Source: Takashimella koratensis (lineage: Eukaryota; Basidiomycota; Tremellomycetes; Trichosporonales; Tetragoniomycetaceae). From it: a stretch of DNA of 64,000 nt. The DNA is taken from NCBI GenBank assembly GCA_003116875.1, contig BCKT01000001.1:387763-451762 (forward strand), given 5' to 3'. Below, in pieces: positions 1 through 11,225 of the stretch. The translations under genes were made by a program, and so were the position numbers. The notes beneath the pieces were generated by a model. The model saw nothing but the letters and a program-made list of their open reading frames with translations, searched no databases and was not told where the DNA came from. The stretch's first letter is position 1. The number at the start of each line of letters is the position of its first letter.

Positions 1-1157
1 AAGGGACAATTGGAAACGGTCGTTCTGAAACGCTGCTCACATCGATACACACTCGCCTCCCGATCCCTGTATGTATCCCCCCAAGTACACCTTTCCCGCC
101 TTTGCTCGCTCACTATGCATGTCGACTGAACGATTATTGTTCTCCCCTCGTGCTCATGCTCATACTGAACACCCCCCTTCCCATTCGCATTACCCACCCC
201 AGTCGGCCCCTGCGTTTCGCGTCCGCCATTGTTTGTATCACGTGATATATCCCCGCGATTCTTTTGCCCAAACTTTTCCCAGCCGCCGTCGACACTTTTG
301 ACCTGGATAAGATTTCTTTCAATCCTCTTCATCCTTCATCATTCAACATCCCGCCTCATCGTCTACTACCTCGCCTTCGTCACTTCTCTTCTCCCTCAGC
401 ATCGACATGCACAGGTGTCTCCTCTCTGTCTTCTGTCCTCTATCAAGTTTCCCCCTTCGTTGATTCCGTTCCTCACTCGTTGTCCCACCGTCTCCTCCCT
501 CTTTCACCCTTCCCAATCCCTCGCTCCTTGTCATCTGCACTGACCCATCTTTCTTTCCCATTCCTCCCGTCTATCCCCTCTCCGACCCTCTGACCCTACG
601 GGTCTCCGGTTCGACCCAGGCGCATTTGCCTAGAGCCCTCTGTCCCCTGCACCCGCAGAAATCCAGGACAGGGCCCTTACTAGTCGCACTGGCATATCAT
701 CGCTTTAGGTCTAGACAACCTGTGTTCGTTCTTTTCCACTTTTCCTCTTTCCCTTTATTGGGATAGGGGAAAGGTTGAGAGACGAGCCGGCGTTGCGTCG
801 TCCACCCTCGGTCCTGACGAATCACGTGTCGGACTGAGGACTATACGTCGCTGACACCCCTTGCCGAAACCTCTTTTCGGTTCTCCTGTTCGTTGGCTTG
901 GATTTGTATAGATGTCGAGTTGCGACCTGGTCGTGAGGACGCTTATGATGTATTCTATGCCCAGTGAACTAGACAAATCTTCACTTGAAGAGCGCTCTTC
1001 GATTTCCGACTTCTGCATTTACCCCACACACACGAAAGGTGATAGATCACCAACCCGCAAATGCTCAATACAATACATATGCTATCGTGAAGTAATGCAC
1101 TATCACCTCCGGATCTCACTTTGATCCTTTTCCCGTCAAGCGACTCGTCCTTTACGC
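1..1157. other. Intergenic, no gene called
   Basis: This stretch lies beyond the 3' end of the GT31 gene. It is CT-rich on the + strand between about 260 and 600. The open frames are short and low in complexity, and none joins through the usual short introns to a recognisable domain. It may hold UTR or promoter sequence of a gene to the left of the window. Two TCACGTG elements are annotated separately. Confidence 0.6.
238..245. promoter_or_regulatory. TCACGTGA palindrome (bHLH/Cbf1-type E-box)
   Basis: A perfect 8-bp palindrome TCACGTGA lies at 238-245, with a second TCACGTG at 822-828 in the same intergenic stretch. TCACGTG is the known core for Cbf1-type bHLH factors. No adjacent start codon is visible, so use in promotion is inference. 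Confidence 0.25.
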
Positions 1158-4100
1158 TCACACGCCTCCCTGTCCCCTCCCGGACCCAACTTCCAACCTC
1201 GGCCTACTCTCAAACAACCCCAACCCGCTTCCTACCCCCCACCCCGACCCAGCTCGCGCGCCATACCCCGCACCTCCTTGGGCCTGCTCGTCGGCACTGC
1301 CTAGGAGCGCTACCATGGTCTCGATAAACCACTCTGGCTTTTTGATATAATGCACAACCACTGTCCCTCCTCGTTCCCTCTGGTCACCTAAAAACCTCTC
1401 CGTTCGCCTTGCCGCCACACCACCATGCACCCCACTGAGCGTGTCGAGCTTGTTGGCTGAGCCCGAGCTGAGCGGGGAGCCCTCTACCAATGCTTCGACG
1501 CGATCAGAGACCGACCCTCTCCGCACACGCGGCGGAGGGACGTAGGTAGCGCCAAATTTGGAGACGGTAGAGTACGACCGAGCGGCATCTGCGCCACCTC
1601 GTCGAGCGAGTGTCGAGTGTCCGAGTCCCGTTTGGTTCTCTGTACGGATCTGCTCCACCTCGGAAGGGAACAAGAACCCATGGGAGTATCTACAAGTCGT
1701 TAGCTACATACCATACCACAGCCACCTCTACTTACACTGTGCCAGCCTTGGGGTGGTCATAGATCCAACACTGCTCGGCAGCCCACACGATCCGTTCACG
1801 TTCCGGGTGCATCCTCATCCACTTTGCGACTAGCTTGTCCTCTTTCCCACGCGTCATGGTGCGCAGTGCAGGCGAGGCGGCAATGTATTCCACGAGATCG
1901 AGGGAGAGGGCGTAGCATTCTCCAGCCATGAACTGGTTCTTAACGAGATCTAAAGACAAAGAGTTAGTTGGTTCGTGATGATCTCTGCAAAGGTTCAAGT
2001 CCACTTACATCCCCAGTAAGCCTTGGTCCGCGGGATGACTCGCAACTTCCTCTCCAGCTCGCCAAGCATGATAAAACTATCGTCATCCGCTTTGACCACG
2101 TAATCCGGCCTCCTCTCTCCTCTCCAAACCACCGGCGCAGGTCCCTCCCCCGACTGTGGCATATCATACGACCAGTCCGGGATCGTCGCGTTCTCTGCTG
2201 CCCAGGAGAAAAACGCATGGGTCTTCCCTGCGTTCATGTTCTCCGGCATATCGAGGATTAAAATATCATTAAACGCTGGGTGCGTCAGCATAATCAACGA
2301 GTAGGAAACTCACCCTCCATTTCAAGCTCGATTTCACGCTTGTACCTCCTACTTGGTCTACCCATCACAAACCGAACACTAACCCCTTCGGTACCTGGCC
2401 TTCTACTCCTCCAATGACTCGCATAACTCTGTCGAATCATCATCCTCCTCTCGACGCTCTTATCCGTCGTCATGACGCCTACAAACACTCCAACTGGTTC
2501 GACATTGTCCAGTTGCCTCCCTGTAAGATCGGTCTCGTACGGCGCTTCAGTGGCGGTTCCGTATGGCCATAACGCGTGATCGGCGGTCACAGGGAGGAGT
2601 GAGGCGCGTGGAGAGAACGGGAGGAAGGAGTTGAGTGGGAGAGGGCGGGATGAAGGGTGAGAGGTGTAACGAGGGGCATGAGAAAAAGTCGGGTCGTGAG
2701 GGATTGAAGGGTCGTACAGGGAGTAGAGCCGAGGGTGGTTGGAAAGGCAGTAGGAGCGCCAGGGGAGGGGTTGCTTGTCTGGGTCGAGGATGTGCTTGAT
2801 CATGAGGGTCATGAAGATTGCAAAGGTTCCAAAGAAGACGATGAATGTGGCCTAAGTCGAGTCAGTAACCAGTCATGTTTCCTACTCACAATGTTGACCG
2901 CTTTGGTAGGTACAAACGCCTGGATCCTTCCTAGCCACTTTGGAGCGGTTCTCACTCGAGTCCGCCTCTTCTCCTTGCGCTTCTGCATCGCCCTGAACGA
3001 TCGGCTCGGGGACTCGTCGGCTCTCAGCCTCAGCCTGAGCACGCCGAGACTCCCGACGCTCCGGAGCCAATTCCACCCGCTTGTGGATACGAGGTTGGGC
3101 CGAGACGAGGTCGAGGCGGGGCGAATAACCCGCGGAGCAAATGCACCGGGACGAGCGCTGTCATGACGCCACCACCATTCACGCTGATTTTGGACAGGCG
3201 AGCCGTCGTCGTCTTCTGCGCCGGAACGACTGCTCTCGGACCACGAGCGGCCCTGGGACCAGCCCATCCGGGAGCTGTTGGTGGACGTGGAAGTACGAGG
3301 GCTAGACCCGCTGCCGAGGGGAGGGGAACCGGCAGAAATTCGAGTCCCGAGGTAGTCGCCTGCAAGGTCGGCCGCGGAACCACGGGGCGAATGGAGCGGG
3401 GTGGGTCCGGCGGAGCCCGCGGGTGTGCCTGGTGCAGAGAGAGGGAGAAGGTGGTCTGGGTCCTGTGGGAGAGGTGCGAGTGTCGCGTAGCTTGAGTGTC
3501 GACTGGTGCTCGTGTGTGGCATCGCGTTCCAGCCCCAGTACTTGCTGCTTGTCCATTTAGCCTGCGCGTCGCTCATGTCGTCTCGCTCGTCGTCGCTCTT
3601 GGATGGCTTGGAACGAGCCGGCGGTGCGAGGGTCGATACCCACCCGAATGGTACGGAAGGGGCTGGTTGCTCATGTCTCATGGGTGCGTGTGTGGTTGGG
3701 TCACGCGAGCTCCGCTTCCGCCTCGGTGTAGACGATGACCCCTCGGTAGGAGTAAAAGAAGTTGATTGGCGCCGGCGGTGGACCGAGGGACTGGGACCAA
3801 GGATACTGGTCGATGGTGCGGTAGGTGTAGAAGGAGAGAGGCGTGCGGTGGAATGTCCGTAGATGTCCTCGTCCTCCTCGTCGGCGTAGGCGGGGAGGGA
3901 GGTTGTGATGCTGGTAGGTGAGACGGAGAGTGTGATAGGTGGGAAAGCAGAGAAACCCGCGTCGGTATTCACGCGGTCGAGAGAGGGCCGCCGTCGTCGT
4001 GACTTTAGAGAACCAGTGCGGGCAGGACCAGAGTGGGGGTTGGAGAGATCTGAGGGTGTGGGGAAGTGAGACGCAGTTGGTGTTGCCCTCGACGATGACG

Positions 4101-4257
4101 ACGAGGATGAGGAGGACGAGGCGTGAGAGGGTGGGGCGGTTGTTGACGCCGTGCGCAAATTTGGGAAAGGAGCTCTTGCTTGAGATCGCGATGAGCTAGA
4201 CTGCGAGGCGTGGGCGTGATGGACACCATCAAACCTCGGTTCGGACGGAGTCGACAT
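1158..4257 (-). CDS. GT31-family (beta-1,3-galactosyltransferase-like) glycosyltransferase, type II membrane protein
   Basis: Exons run 4257-2890, 2851-2314, 2275-2009, 1949-1736 and 1689-1158, giving 972 residues. Introns are 38, 38, 59 and 46 nt. Residues 1-456 are a Ser/Pro/Arg-rich, probably disordered cytosolic region, unusually long for the family. A single membrane anchor follows at about 457-475 (ATFIVFFGTFAIF). The catalytic domain carries the DxD-type metal and sugar-nucleotide motif YVVKADDDSF near residue 698. The GT31 signature YLVKNQFMAGECYALS at about 726-741 is created only by splicing the third intron. A Golgi transfer of a hexose to a glycan is expected from the family. Donor and acceptor cannot be told from sequence. 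The C-terminal 170 residues after YSHGFLF are poorly conserved and Gly-rich. Confidence 0.85.
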
Positions 4258-6000
4258 CGCGAGGGGTTTACCGCCGGGGCTGGGAGGCTGGGTAGGGATG
4301 GAGTTAGGGATGGGTGAGTGAAGGGGAGGAGAGGGAGATTAGGACGGTAGGTGCTGGCTGATGTTGATGTTGATGCTGGGTTCAATCGTGACGACGTTGA
4401 TTGACACGACCGGAATAGGATAGGTCCTTTGCGCAGCCAAAGGCGACGGTCCGGGCGAGGGATGGGGTAGGGAGCAGCTCCAGCCTACACTGCACACTAC
4501 GTCGACGAGTTTCACACGTCTCGAGGCGCAAGTGGTGGGTACGTCTCAAGGGCGCGTTGGGGAGTGATACATATAGATGCCAGCGTCGAGCTAGTCGACG
4601 AGACGACCAAGGAATGAAACGCCAATGCGAGCGAACCACCGAGTCCTTTGAGTCTACTCGCGATGCAAGGGGTCCATGAGGTCGTCAGAGGAGGCGAGTG
4701 GTGTCGAGAGCGCGCGACAATGGTGATGATAATGGAGTGATGTGAGAGATAGAGGTATAGGTGAAGATGTGAAGATGAGGAAGAGGAAGGATGAGATGGT
4801 GTCCGAGCTAGTGATAAGGGAAACGGGGGTCACTAGTCCTATGTAGCTTGATCGAGAAGGGTAGAGGATCAGCAAATGACCCGATGCTGTAATGCAACCC
4901 CCGGTCTCAACGAGCAGGGCAAGAGTCGGGTACGTCGTGGAGGCGAGCAAGCAGGCGAGAAGAGCGAGGAGGGTGTTGGTGTTGCTGTCATGCGACCACC
5001 ACCTCTGACCGTCAACTGCGTTCCAGGACTGCGGACCACATCGCCTCTTTTTTTTTTTTTCTTACTGCATGCCACTGTAAATTTGACCCTCTCCTCCTCT
5101 GCTATCTCGGGACGCTTACCGCTCTCATGCGTCACCCCCTTTTTCGCCTCCGGGGTCGCCACTGCCCCTCCTCTGCTCTCGCGCCTTGGCTTGGAGCGTT
5201 TCAGGATATGCTTAATCGGGAAGACGCTGGACTCGACCCACTTGTGTTTGCTTCCACCCTCTGCCTCTAACACTTGCGTCGACGAGTGCGACGAGTGCGA
5301 CACCCATGTGAATACATACTCTTGCAGAGGTCGCATCAACAGTCGTGCAGTCCTTGGTCCTCGGCTACCTACTCTGGGCGACTCGAACCCCACTGGAATG
5401 TGCTGGTCGCGTGGGGTTCTGAAAATAACCCCCAGCCAAAGGGTTTATCGCAGTCGTTGTGACTGTGCTTTAGGCGGTCTGCGGTGACTTTGACTACGCA
5501 ATCGAGGGGTTTCCCTGCGGTTCAATAGGTCCACATGGCGTCAGTGGCGGTAAAGCCGGGCGGTATATTCGGCGGAGTCTTCAAACAGGTTTTACTACGT
5601 GCCACAGCGGTATTTGCCATTGCGCGGCCCGGGGTTAAGAACGAAACTGCTGAACGAGATACATGTACACCAGAACAGTCACAACGACACAAAGCGATAG
5701 CGGATAACAGGAGGAGGTAGCGTATAAGAGGGGGAAGGGAGAACGGTAAAAGAAACACACCACAACGAAAGTCAACGATGCCAATCGGCTGGAACGGGAA
5801 ATCAAAGGCGATACTACAAAGAGCGAAACCGTTACAAATGCACCACGACCTGCCCCTTGACTCTTGCGTGTCCGTAGTCAGGCTAGCGACGGATGTCGGG
5901 GTAGGGCGGGGTGGAAGGAGACGAGATGAGAAGTACCGAGTCGAGGTGAAGTGAAAGTTTCTACGAGGCAAAAAGATGAAAAAGCCAGACCATATCGACC
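4258..6000. other. Long intergenic region between GT31 gene and MAF1
   Basis: This is 1.7 kb between the GT31 start codon and the MAF1 stop codon, both on the - strand, so it should hold the GT31 promoter and 5' UTR and the MAF1 3' UTR. Frames of 60-200 codons exist on both strands, but they are compositionally biased and match no family I know. A run of 13 T lies at 5048-5060. One copy of the 10-mer CCCGGGGTTA lies at 5628-5637. I see no RNA gene. Confidence 0.6.
5628..5637 (+). promoter_or_regulatory. CCCGGGGTTA 10-mer, copy 1 of 3
   Basis: This exact 10-mer recurs at 36664-36673 (+) and 51324-51333 (-), each time in one of the long intergenic regions. A regulatory role is inferred only from recurrence and placement. 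Confidence 0.25.
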
Positions 6001-7743
6001 TCACACCTTGACGCGCTTTCCCTTGTTCACCTCGTTTCCGATATTCACAGCCGACGCCGGACTGACCACTTTGCTCCCCGATGCTCCCGCCGCCCCCGCC
6101 GCGCCGACCGTATTGATACTGTCACTTCTCTCCTTCCTCACCCTAGACGCAGCCACCTCTTCACTCAACGCGCTCTTCCCTCCTCCCGCCGTCAATGTCG
6201 TCGGCGACACCATTGGTGCTCCCATCCCTCCCTTTGCAGCATTGATCAACACCCTCGCTGGGGTTTGTTTCGGCTTGAACCCTCCCGATTTCATCTTGGC
6301 CATCGCTGATGCCGGACTGAGCATACCGCTGTACGTTGACGGCGCAGACGCCGCGAGCCGGTCACTAGGTGCTGGTGTCTGTGGGCCCGGTGTGGAGAGG
6401 CCTCGGATTGGGATCGTCGATGCGGTGATGCTGAGGCCCGAAGAGGCTCCGCCTTGCTTGGCGAGCTTCTTGCGGTGCCCTGGGCGGTGGTTGGTGAAAT
6501 TTTGGTGTCGGTTGCCCTTGGGTCGAGCGGTGATCGCGGTGAGGCCCTGGAACCCCGCGGACGGAGGTGTGATGGAGGCCGAGACGGGAAGCGGGAGGCT
6601 GCGCTCGCTCGGGTTGCCCGGAGACTGGTGTGACGAGCGTTTGCGACACCACGTAGTGAGGAAGAGGACTCGCTTTTGGCGCCTGGAAGAGTTAGGAATA
6701 CACAACGATTGGATACTCACTTGCTGTAGAAAAAATAGTTGGCGCTCCATAGCAGCCCACCGACCTTGCGAACGCGCTGGTCTGGGTCGATTGGACCGAA
6801 ATGCGGGCTGCTACTCATCCGCAGATCGATTGGGTCCGCGGCGGTGCCCCGACCCTGAGGAGAAGGGACATCGTCGAGCTCCATACCTGCCTGACCCCAA
6901 CTGGCGAGCGGGATATCGTTGTCCACGTCCATCTCGTCGAGAGGCTCAAGCAGCTCGTCTTCGTCGTCTTCAATCTCTGTCGCCTCCTCGTCCTCCTCAG
7001 GGTCAATGTGGGGGTCATACTCGGGTTCAGGGAACCACGAGAAGACATCGCATTCTTCAATAGGGAAGACCTGGCTAAGGATCCGCCAGAGAGTCTGGTC
7101 ACCTGCCCCCGAGCCCATGGATGCAAACCCGCTCGGCAGGGAGGAAGGGCCTGTAGGCAAGCTTGGGGAGCTGGAACCGGGGAGGCACAGTCTGTCCAAT
7201 GGGATAATGATCAGCATAGAACATCAGGATCAGGGGATGGGAAACTTACGGGGTAAGATCAATCCCCGCGGTCCCTATCAGGGTGTTGGTGAGATAGACA
7301 AGGACCTGGGCGGCGGAGATCTCGCGCGTAAAGTGATCCGGTCGGAGAGCGCTGAAATCGTGATCCGGGAAAGCCGAGTTGAGTGTCGATACGAGAAGGA
7401 AATGAACTTTGCTGACGGGGATGAGACGAGGTCCGCGTATAGGTCCACTCACCGAGACTCTTTCACATCCAATCGGCCAAAGACGGACGATAGACCAGCT
7501 TCTTTCATCTCGGGTGAGAAGCTCATTCTATCGATTAGTGGTGACATGGTGCTTCACTCACTCGTCCATCTCCTCTTGACCGCTGACATATGCCTCCTCC
7601 ATCTCCTTGAACATCTTCTTCTCCTTGGCAATTTGTTTGTTCGAGTAGGCTTCGAAACGGACGTTGACTCGGGCTTCCGGGCTAGGGTTGGCGGAGAGCA
7701 GCTCGGACAGCTGGAGAAGGACGGGGTAGTCAAGGTACTTCAT
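6001..7743 (-). CDS. MAF1: MAF1, repressor of RNA polymerase III transcription
   Basis: Exons run 7743-7562, 7527-7453, 7411-7250, 7191-6721 and 6682-6001, giving 523 residues. Introns are 34, 41, 58 and 38 nt. The start MKYLDYPVLLQLSELL matches the start of the Maf1 family. The family boxes follow: DFSALRPDHF (about residue 105), LWRILSQVFPIEECDVFSW (about residue 190), and WSANYFFYSKRQKRVLFLT (about 288-306), which spans the last splice junction. An acidic insert (EEDEEATEIEDDEDE) lies between the last two. Known Maf1 proteins bind Pol III and repress tRNA and 5S synthesis under stress, under control of TORC1 and PKA phosphorylation. Residues after about 310 form a Gly/Ser/Pro-rich tail of over 200 residues. 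The upstream gene at 8378 is divergent. Confidence 0.93.
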
Positions 7744-8010
7744 CTTGAATGGAGATGAGCGTTGGTGTATCAGAGGAGTCGATGGGTTGAAGGAAGATGA
7801 GGAGTGGTGGAAGGTGGTGGTGGGTGTTCGAAGACAAAGCACAAAGGATGGGTCGATTGGTCGTTGTCCGAGGGGGAGGATTGTCGCAAACCGCAAGGAT
7901 GGAGATGATACTGCTTAGACGTGACGATTGGGTTGTTGAGAGGACGATTTGGGGTTGAGATAGTCACGAAAGGTCTATGTCGGCGAGGTGGTGCTACGAA
8001 CGTGCGGTAT

Positions 8011-8018
8011 TTGTTTAC
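8011..8018 (-). promoter_or_regulatory. Forkhead-like GTAAACAA site 1
   Basis: GTAAACAA on the - strand fits the forkhead core RYAAACA. An identical octamer in the opposite orientation sits 224 bp away. Both lie in the MAF1 divergent promoter. Factor binding is inferred from consensus only. Confidence 0.3.
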
Positions 8019-8242
8019 TAGATCCGCGTGGTCCAGACTTTGAGAATTGGATCGATCGCTGCGTCGAGGGGTATGGTAGTCGTCACTTAACAGTGCACCC
8101 AGCTGGGATTGTGAGGGATCATGGTGGACGGCGTGGTGGTGTATACGAAGAATGTGGATGGAGGTGTCGATAGAGATGGAGATGGGAGGGATGATGTCGA
8201 CGATAGCGGGAAGCAAAGGACCATACGGTAATGGCAATTCTT

Positions 8243-8250
8243 GTAAACAA
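8243..8250 (+). promoter_or_regulatory. Forkhead-like GTAAACAA site 2
   Basis: This is the second exact GTAAACAA octamer, on the + strand, 128 bp before the ATG at 8378. Confidence 0.3.
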
Positions 8251-8377
8251 ATCCCGGACCCTGGAATTAGGGATCTCTCCTCGGGATTAGGAACGAGGAA
8301 TTAGGATTCGAAGAGTGGGTAAGACTTGAACAAACATCTGAACAAACACATCCGACACCAACCTCACTTCAGTCAGC

Positions 8378-9137
8378 ATGGACGTGTCGATGGAGGACGA
8401 CAACGCCGTCGGTCTCGGCATTGGCCAAGTCTCTTTCGACTACCCTGATGACCCTTCTTCCTTCCTCCATTCCCGAGGAGGTCCCGTCCCCACTTTCTCT
8501 GACGAATCATTCATCGACCCCCAGACATCTCTTCCGGACCCGGACGACTCGGGGTTCTTCGCTCCGCAAGCCGAGGGGGACGGCGAAGAGGAAGAGGACG
8601 AGGAGTATCGGGAAGAAGAAGGAGAAGGAGACGAGGCAATGGCGGCAGATACGACGTATCCGGAATCAGAGAGCTCTTCGCATGCTTTTGACCCGACTTT
8701 GGATCCAGAAGCGTGGGCCCAGAGGCTCGACGAGTTGGCAGGGGTGTTGGAGGTCAATGAAGCAGAGGCAAGAGCAGTCAGATGGGGTCCTCATCGTGGT
8801 GAGTCGGTTCTATCCTAAATGTGTCATCTCTCTTTGTTGCCCCAACCGCAACAGTCAAATCCTCTCGACGTGATCCCGCGGCTATTTGTCTCGTCCCTTG
8901 AGCGTCTAGTTTCATCCCCACCCCACGCTGACAGATATAGCTACCGGCGCTCTCCCTCTCGCTTCGCTCCGTACACTCCTCAACCACCACCTCGACACCA
9001 CGAGCTGGCAATTCGACCCCGATACTCAACCCCATGCGGCCGACTTCTCTGCTCACCCGATTCGCGTCGTGGGCGAGACGTGGGTCGGGCGCGTCGCGGG
9101 TCCCGCGGCGCTCGCAGAGGTCGGAAGGGAGATGTAG
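8378..9137 (+). CDS. Small acidic protein, family not recognised
   Basis: Exons 8378-8798 and 8941-9137 give 205 residues. The 142-nt intron has a GTGAGT donor and a GCTGAC branch point next to the acceptor. Residues 1-100 are Asp/Glu-rich and look disordered (EEEEDEEYREEEGEGDE). Residues 110-140 look helical (WAQRLDELAGVLEVNEAEA). The second exon encodes an ordered-looking C-terminus with Trp (SWQFDPDTQ, ETWVGRVAGPAAL). I do not recognise the family. The frame is continuous only with this splice, and the ATG follows a typical leader, so a real gene is likely. It shares a promoter region with MAF1. Confidence 0.65.
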
Positions 9138-9650
9138 CGGCCTCACATATCGCTCAGGCTATATGGGGCCAAGGTGGAGGGGAAGTGAGATCACCGCGAC
9201 TGGTTGATCTCGATATGAGACATCAGTTGGGTGAGTGATCTCTCCCCAGTTCAGTGTCCTCATACCCAGTCTCATCCGAGACATTCTCAAAGTTTCCTGT
9301 ATACAACGAAATGAGGTCGTTGCTGATGCCTCCCAGCTCATGGTCTGACTCAAATAATCGTTCAGACCGTCACCATGTCATTTCGCCAACACTTTCCAGC
9401 CTCCCGTGTGTCACACCGAACCGAGTCGAGCCATTCCGCAGCCTTTGGTTTTGGCCTCGAAACCACTCAACGAGGATGCATTGCACAAACACTACGCTCG
9501 CTATTGTCGCGTCGTTCGCAATTCTGACATTCTTCGTCTTTACCAAACTTGCTCATTCTTACTCCTTTCTTTCACGCCGCCCGCTTTCTTTCCTTTCCTT
9601 CTTTCTCATCCCTCCGACCGCACCATTACTATACCCCCACGCGTCGCACC
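9138..9650. other. Intergenic between two + strand genes
   Basis: This 513-bp stretch is CT-rich near its right end, as expected for a fungal 5' leader. A hydrophobic stretch is readable at about 9478-9570, but it is out of frame with the next gene, and I found no intron that would join it on as a signal peptide. Confidence 0.5.
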
Positions 9651-11225
9651 ATGCCAACTCTCGCCTGGCGAGACTCGACGCCGCTACTGCTGAGCCCTCC
9701 GGGCCAGCCCGCAGCGGCAGGTACGACCAACTCGTCAACATCGACCTCCCAAACTCCGACTTCTACAGCTACCCAGACTCAACAGACTTCCGCCTCGACC
9801 TCGTCCACACCTACCACTACGTCGACAGATAGCAGCTCGACGACTTTTACTACTTCTTCGCCAACGGACAGCTCGACGTCTACCTCCTCCGCGCCGAGCT
9901 CGGCGTCAAGTACGAGCTCAAGTATTGATTCCGATCCCAATTCGATCACCAACACAAGCGCCAGTGCCAGCGCCAGTGCCAGCGCCAGTGCCAGCGCCAA
10001 CCCCACAGTCGGCGGATCCAACACCAACCTTACCATCATCATCCCCGTTGTATCTGCGGTCGGTCTCGCTCTACTCATTTGGACGCTCTTGATCGTGCGG
10101 AAAAACTACCTCGCCCGGCGCCGGGATCGAGACAGGGATCGCGACCGAACGACCTCTCGCGCTGCGTGGAACCCGATCATTGATGACGACAAGGACGATC
10201 CCTGGGCTTCTTCAGGCTACGACGACGCATTTGCCGCTCATCTCGGCGAGCGCGAAGGCTACGGGGAATCTCAGTGGAGGTCGGTCGGTGGAGTCGATTA
10301 CGTGCGAGCAGAAACAACAACGACAACGATCAAACTCGTACAGCAGTCCGAGTACCCCGAAGGTATCAATTACGATCTCGAGGGAACCGCTGAGGGCCGA
10401 AGCGTGTTCGGTACGATCCGAGATAAAATCTTGTCTAGTCTTAGTCTAGGTCGGTCCGCTGGTCTGGAGCGGAACAAGTCCCCGAATAAACGATTGTCTC
10501 GTGCACCACTGCCTCCGCCAGAGGAACCGGATTGGATCCGACCCCGTGCGGCGTCGCCAACACAGATTCTTTCACCGCCTTTACAGCCGCACTTGTTCTT
10601 CCAGCCACCGCAGGGATTGCCAATACCCACGCAACCAATGGGACAGAGGACGGGACCGGTACCTTGTACAGGCGACGATAGCGAGAGCGAGTACTCTGGT
10701 ACCGAGCTGAGTCCTGTGTCGCTTGCGGACCCCGTGCCCGTCCCATTACAGTCTCAGCCTAGAGGTGGGGGGAACAAGTACACTGCTCTCCCTCCTCGTA
10801 CGCCTCGATCTCAACGATCCAAGGGCACCCCGACGACCCCGACTAGCCTTAAACGATCTATCGCTGTACACGACCTGACTGACTCGACTCCGCCGCCGTC
10901 CCCTTCTCGACGAGCACGTACAACCCCGCGCGCCTCTCCTAACCCCGCTGTAGACCCGATCGGTAGGTCGGTGCGCGTCGATAGGAGAGAAGAGAAAGCG
11001 AGGGATAGAGTTGAGGATATATTACGTGCGAGTTGGAGCGATAGAGCGAACCAAACGCCAATAACGAGTCCATTGCCAGAGGTCTTAGGGAGGGAAGGAG
11101 CGAGTGCAGAAGGGGAGCAAGGAGACCAGGTTCCGGGGTATCATAGCCCTGGTGTGGAGGAGGCCGATCGGCTTGGAAGTGGGATCGATGCGAGGCTTGC
11201 GCTTCTCCGCAAGCTTGAGCAGTAA
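9651..11225 (+). CDS. Ser/Thr-rich single-pass membrane protein
   Basis: One exon encodes 524 residues. Residues 25-120 are almost wholly Ser, Thr and small residues, like a heavily O-glycosylated ectodomain. An (SA)n stretch coded by a 12-bp tandem repeat is included. One membrane segment lies at about 126-150 (LTIIIPVVSAVGLALLIW), followed by a stop-transfer cluster (RKNYLARRRDRDRDRDR). The 350-residue cytosolic tail is rich in Pro, Ser and Arg with many SP and TP sites. The layout resembles fungal wall sensors (Mid2/Wsc type) or mucins, but no Cys-rich WSC domain is present and no N-terminal signal peptide is evident from this ATG. The ATG could be misplaced if an upstream exon exists. Function is unknown. 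Confidence 0.65.
   Translation: MPTLAWRDSTPLLLSPPGQPAAAGTTNSSTSTSQTPTSTATQTQQTSASTSSTPTTTSTDSSSTTFTTSSPTDSSTSTSSAPSSASSTSSSIDSDPNSITNTSASASASASASASANPTVGGSNTNLTIIIPVVSAVGLALLIWTLLIVRKNYLARRRDRDRDRDRTTSRAAWNPIIDDDKDDPWASSGYDDAFAAHLGEREGYGESQWRSVGGVDYVRAETTTTTIKLVQQSEYPEGINYDLEGTAEGRSVFGTIRDKILSSLSLGRSAGLERNKSPNKRLSRAPLPPPEEPDWIRPRAASPTQILSPPLQPHLFFQPPQGLPIPTQPMGQRTGPVPCTGDDSESEYSGTELSPVSLADPVPVPLQSQPRGGGNKYTALPPRTPRSQRSKGTPTTPTSLKRSIAVHDLTDSTPPPSPSRRARTTPRASPNPAVDPIGRSVRVDRREEKARDRVEDILRASWSDRANQTPITSPLPEVLGREGASAEGEQGDQVPGYHSPGVEEADRLGSGIDARLALLRKLEQ
9957..9999 (+). repeat. 12-bp tandem repeat AGCGCCAGTGCC, about 3.5 copies
   Basis: Direct copies within the coding sequence of the Ser/Thr-rich membrane protein encode alternating Ser-Ala. 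Copy number could vary between strains by slippage. Confidence 0.85.

Larger units (their letters stand above)
7744..8377. other. Divergent promoter between MAF1 and the gene at 8378
   Basis: This is a 634-bp bidirectional promoter. It holds two inverted GTAAACAA octamers (annotated separately). GGRATTAGG occurs three times between 8262 and 8306, and TGAACAAACA occurs twice between 8327 and 8347. I see no gene here. Confidence 0.55.

Noticed and set aside
590..660. tRNA-like T-loop (GGTTCGACCC) near 608
   Set aside because: The flanks do not form a T-stem, and no anticodon or acceptor stem can be folded around it.
5048..5060. T13 run as a Pol III terminator of a small RNA gene
   Set aside because: No upstream A/B box pair or recognisable U6, 5S or tRNA sequence precedes it.
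4382..5487. Possible genes from frames of 85-203 codons on both strands upstream of the GT31 gene
   Set aside because: The frames overlap each other, have no conserved motif and do not join through introns with branch points.
9254..9832. Hydrophobic frame upstream of the Ser/Thr-rich protein as its signal peptide
   Set aside because: It is in another frame, and no donor, branch point and acceptor set joins it to the main exon.
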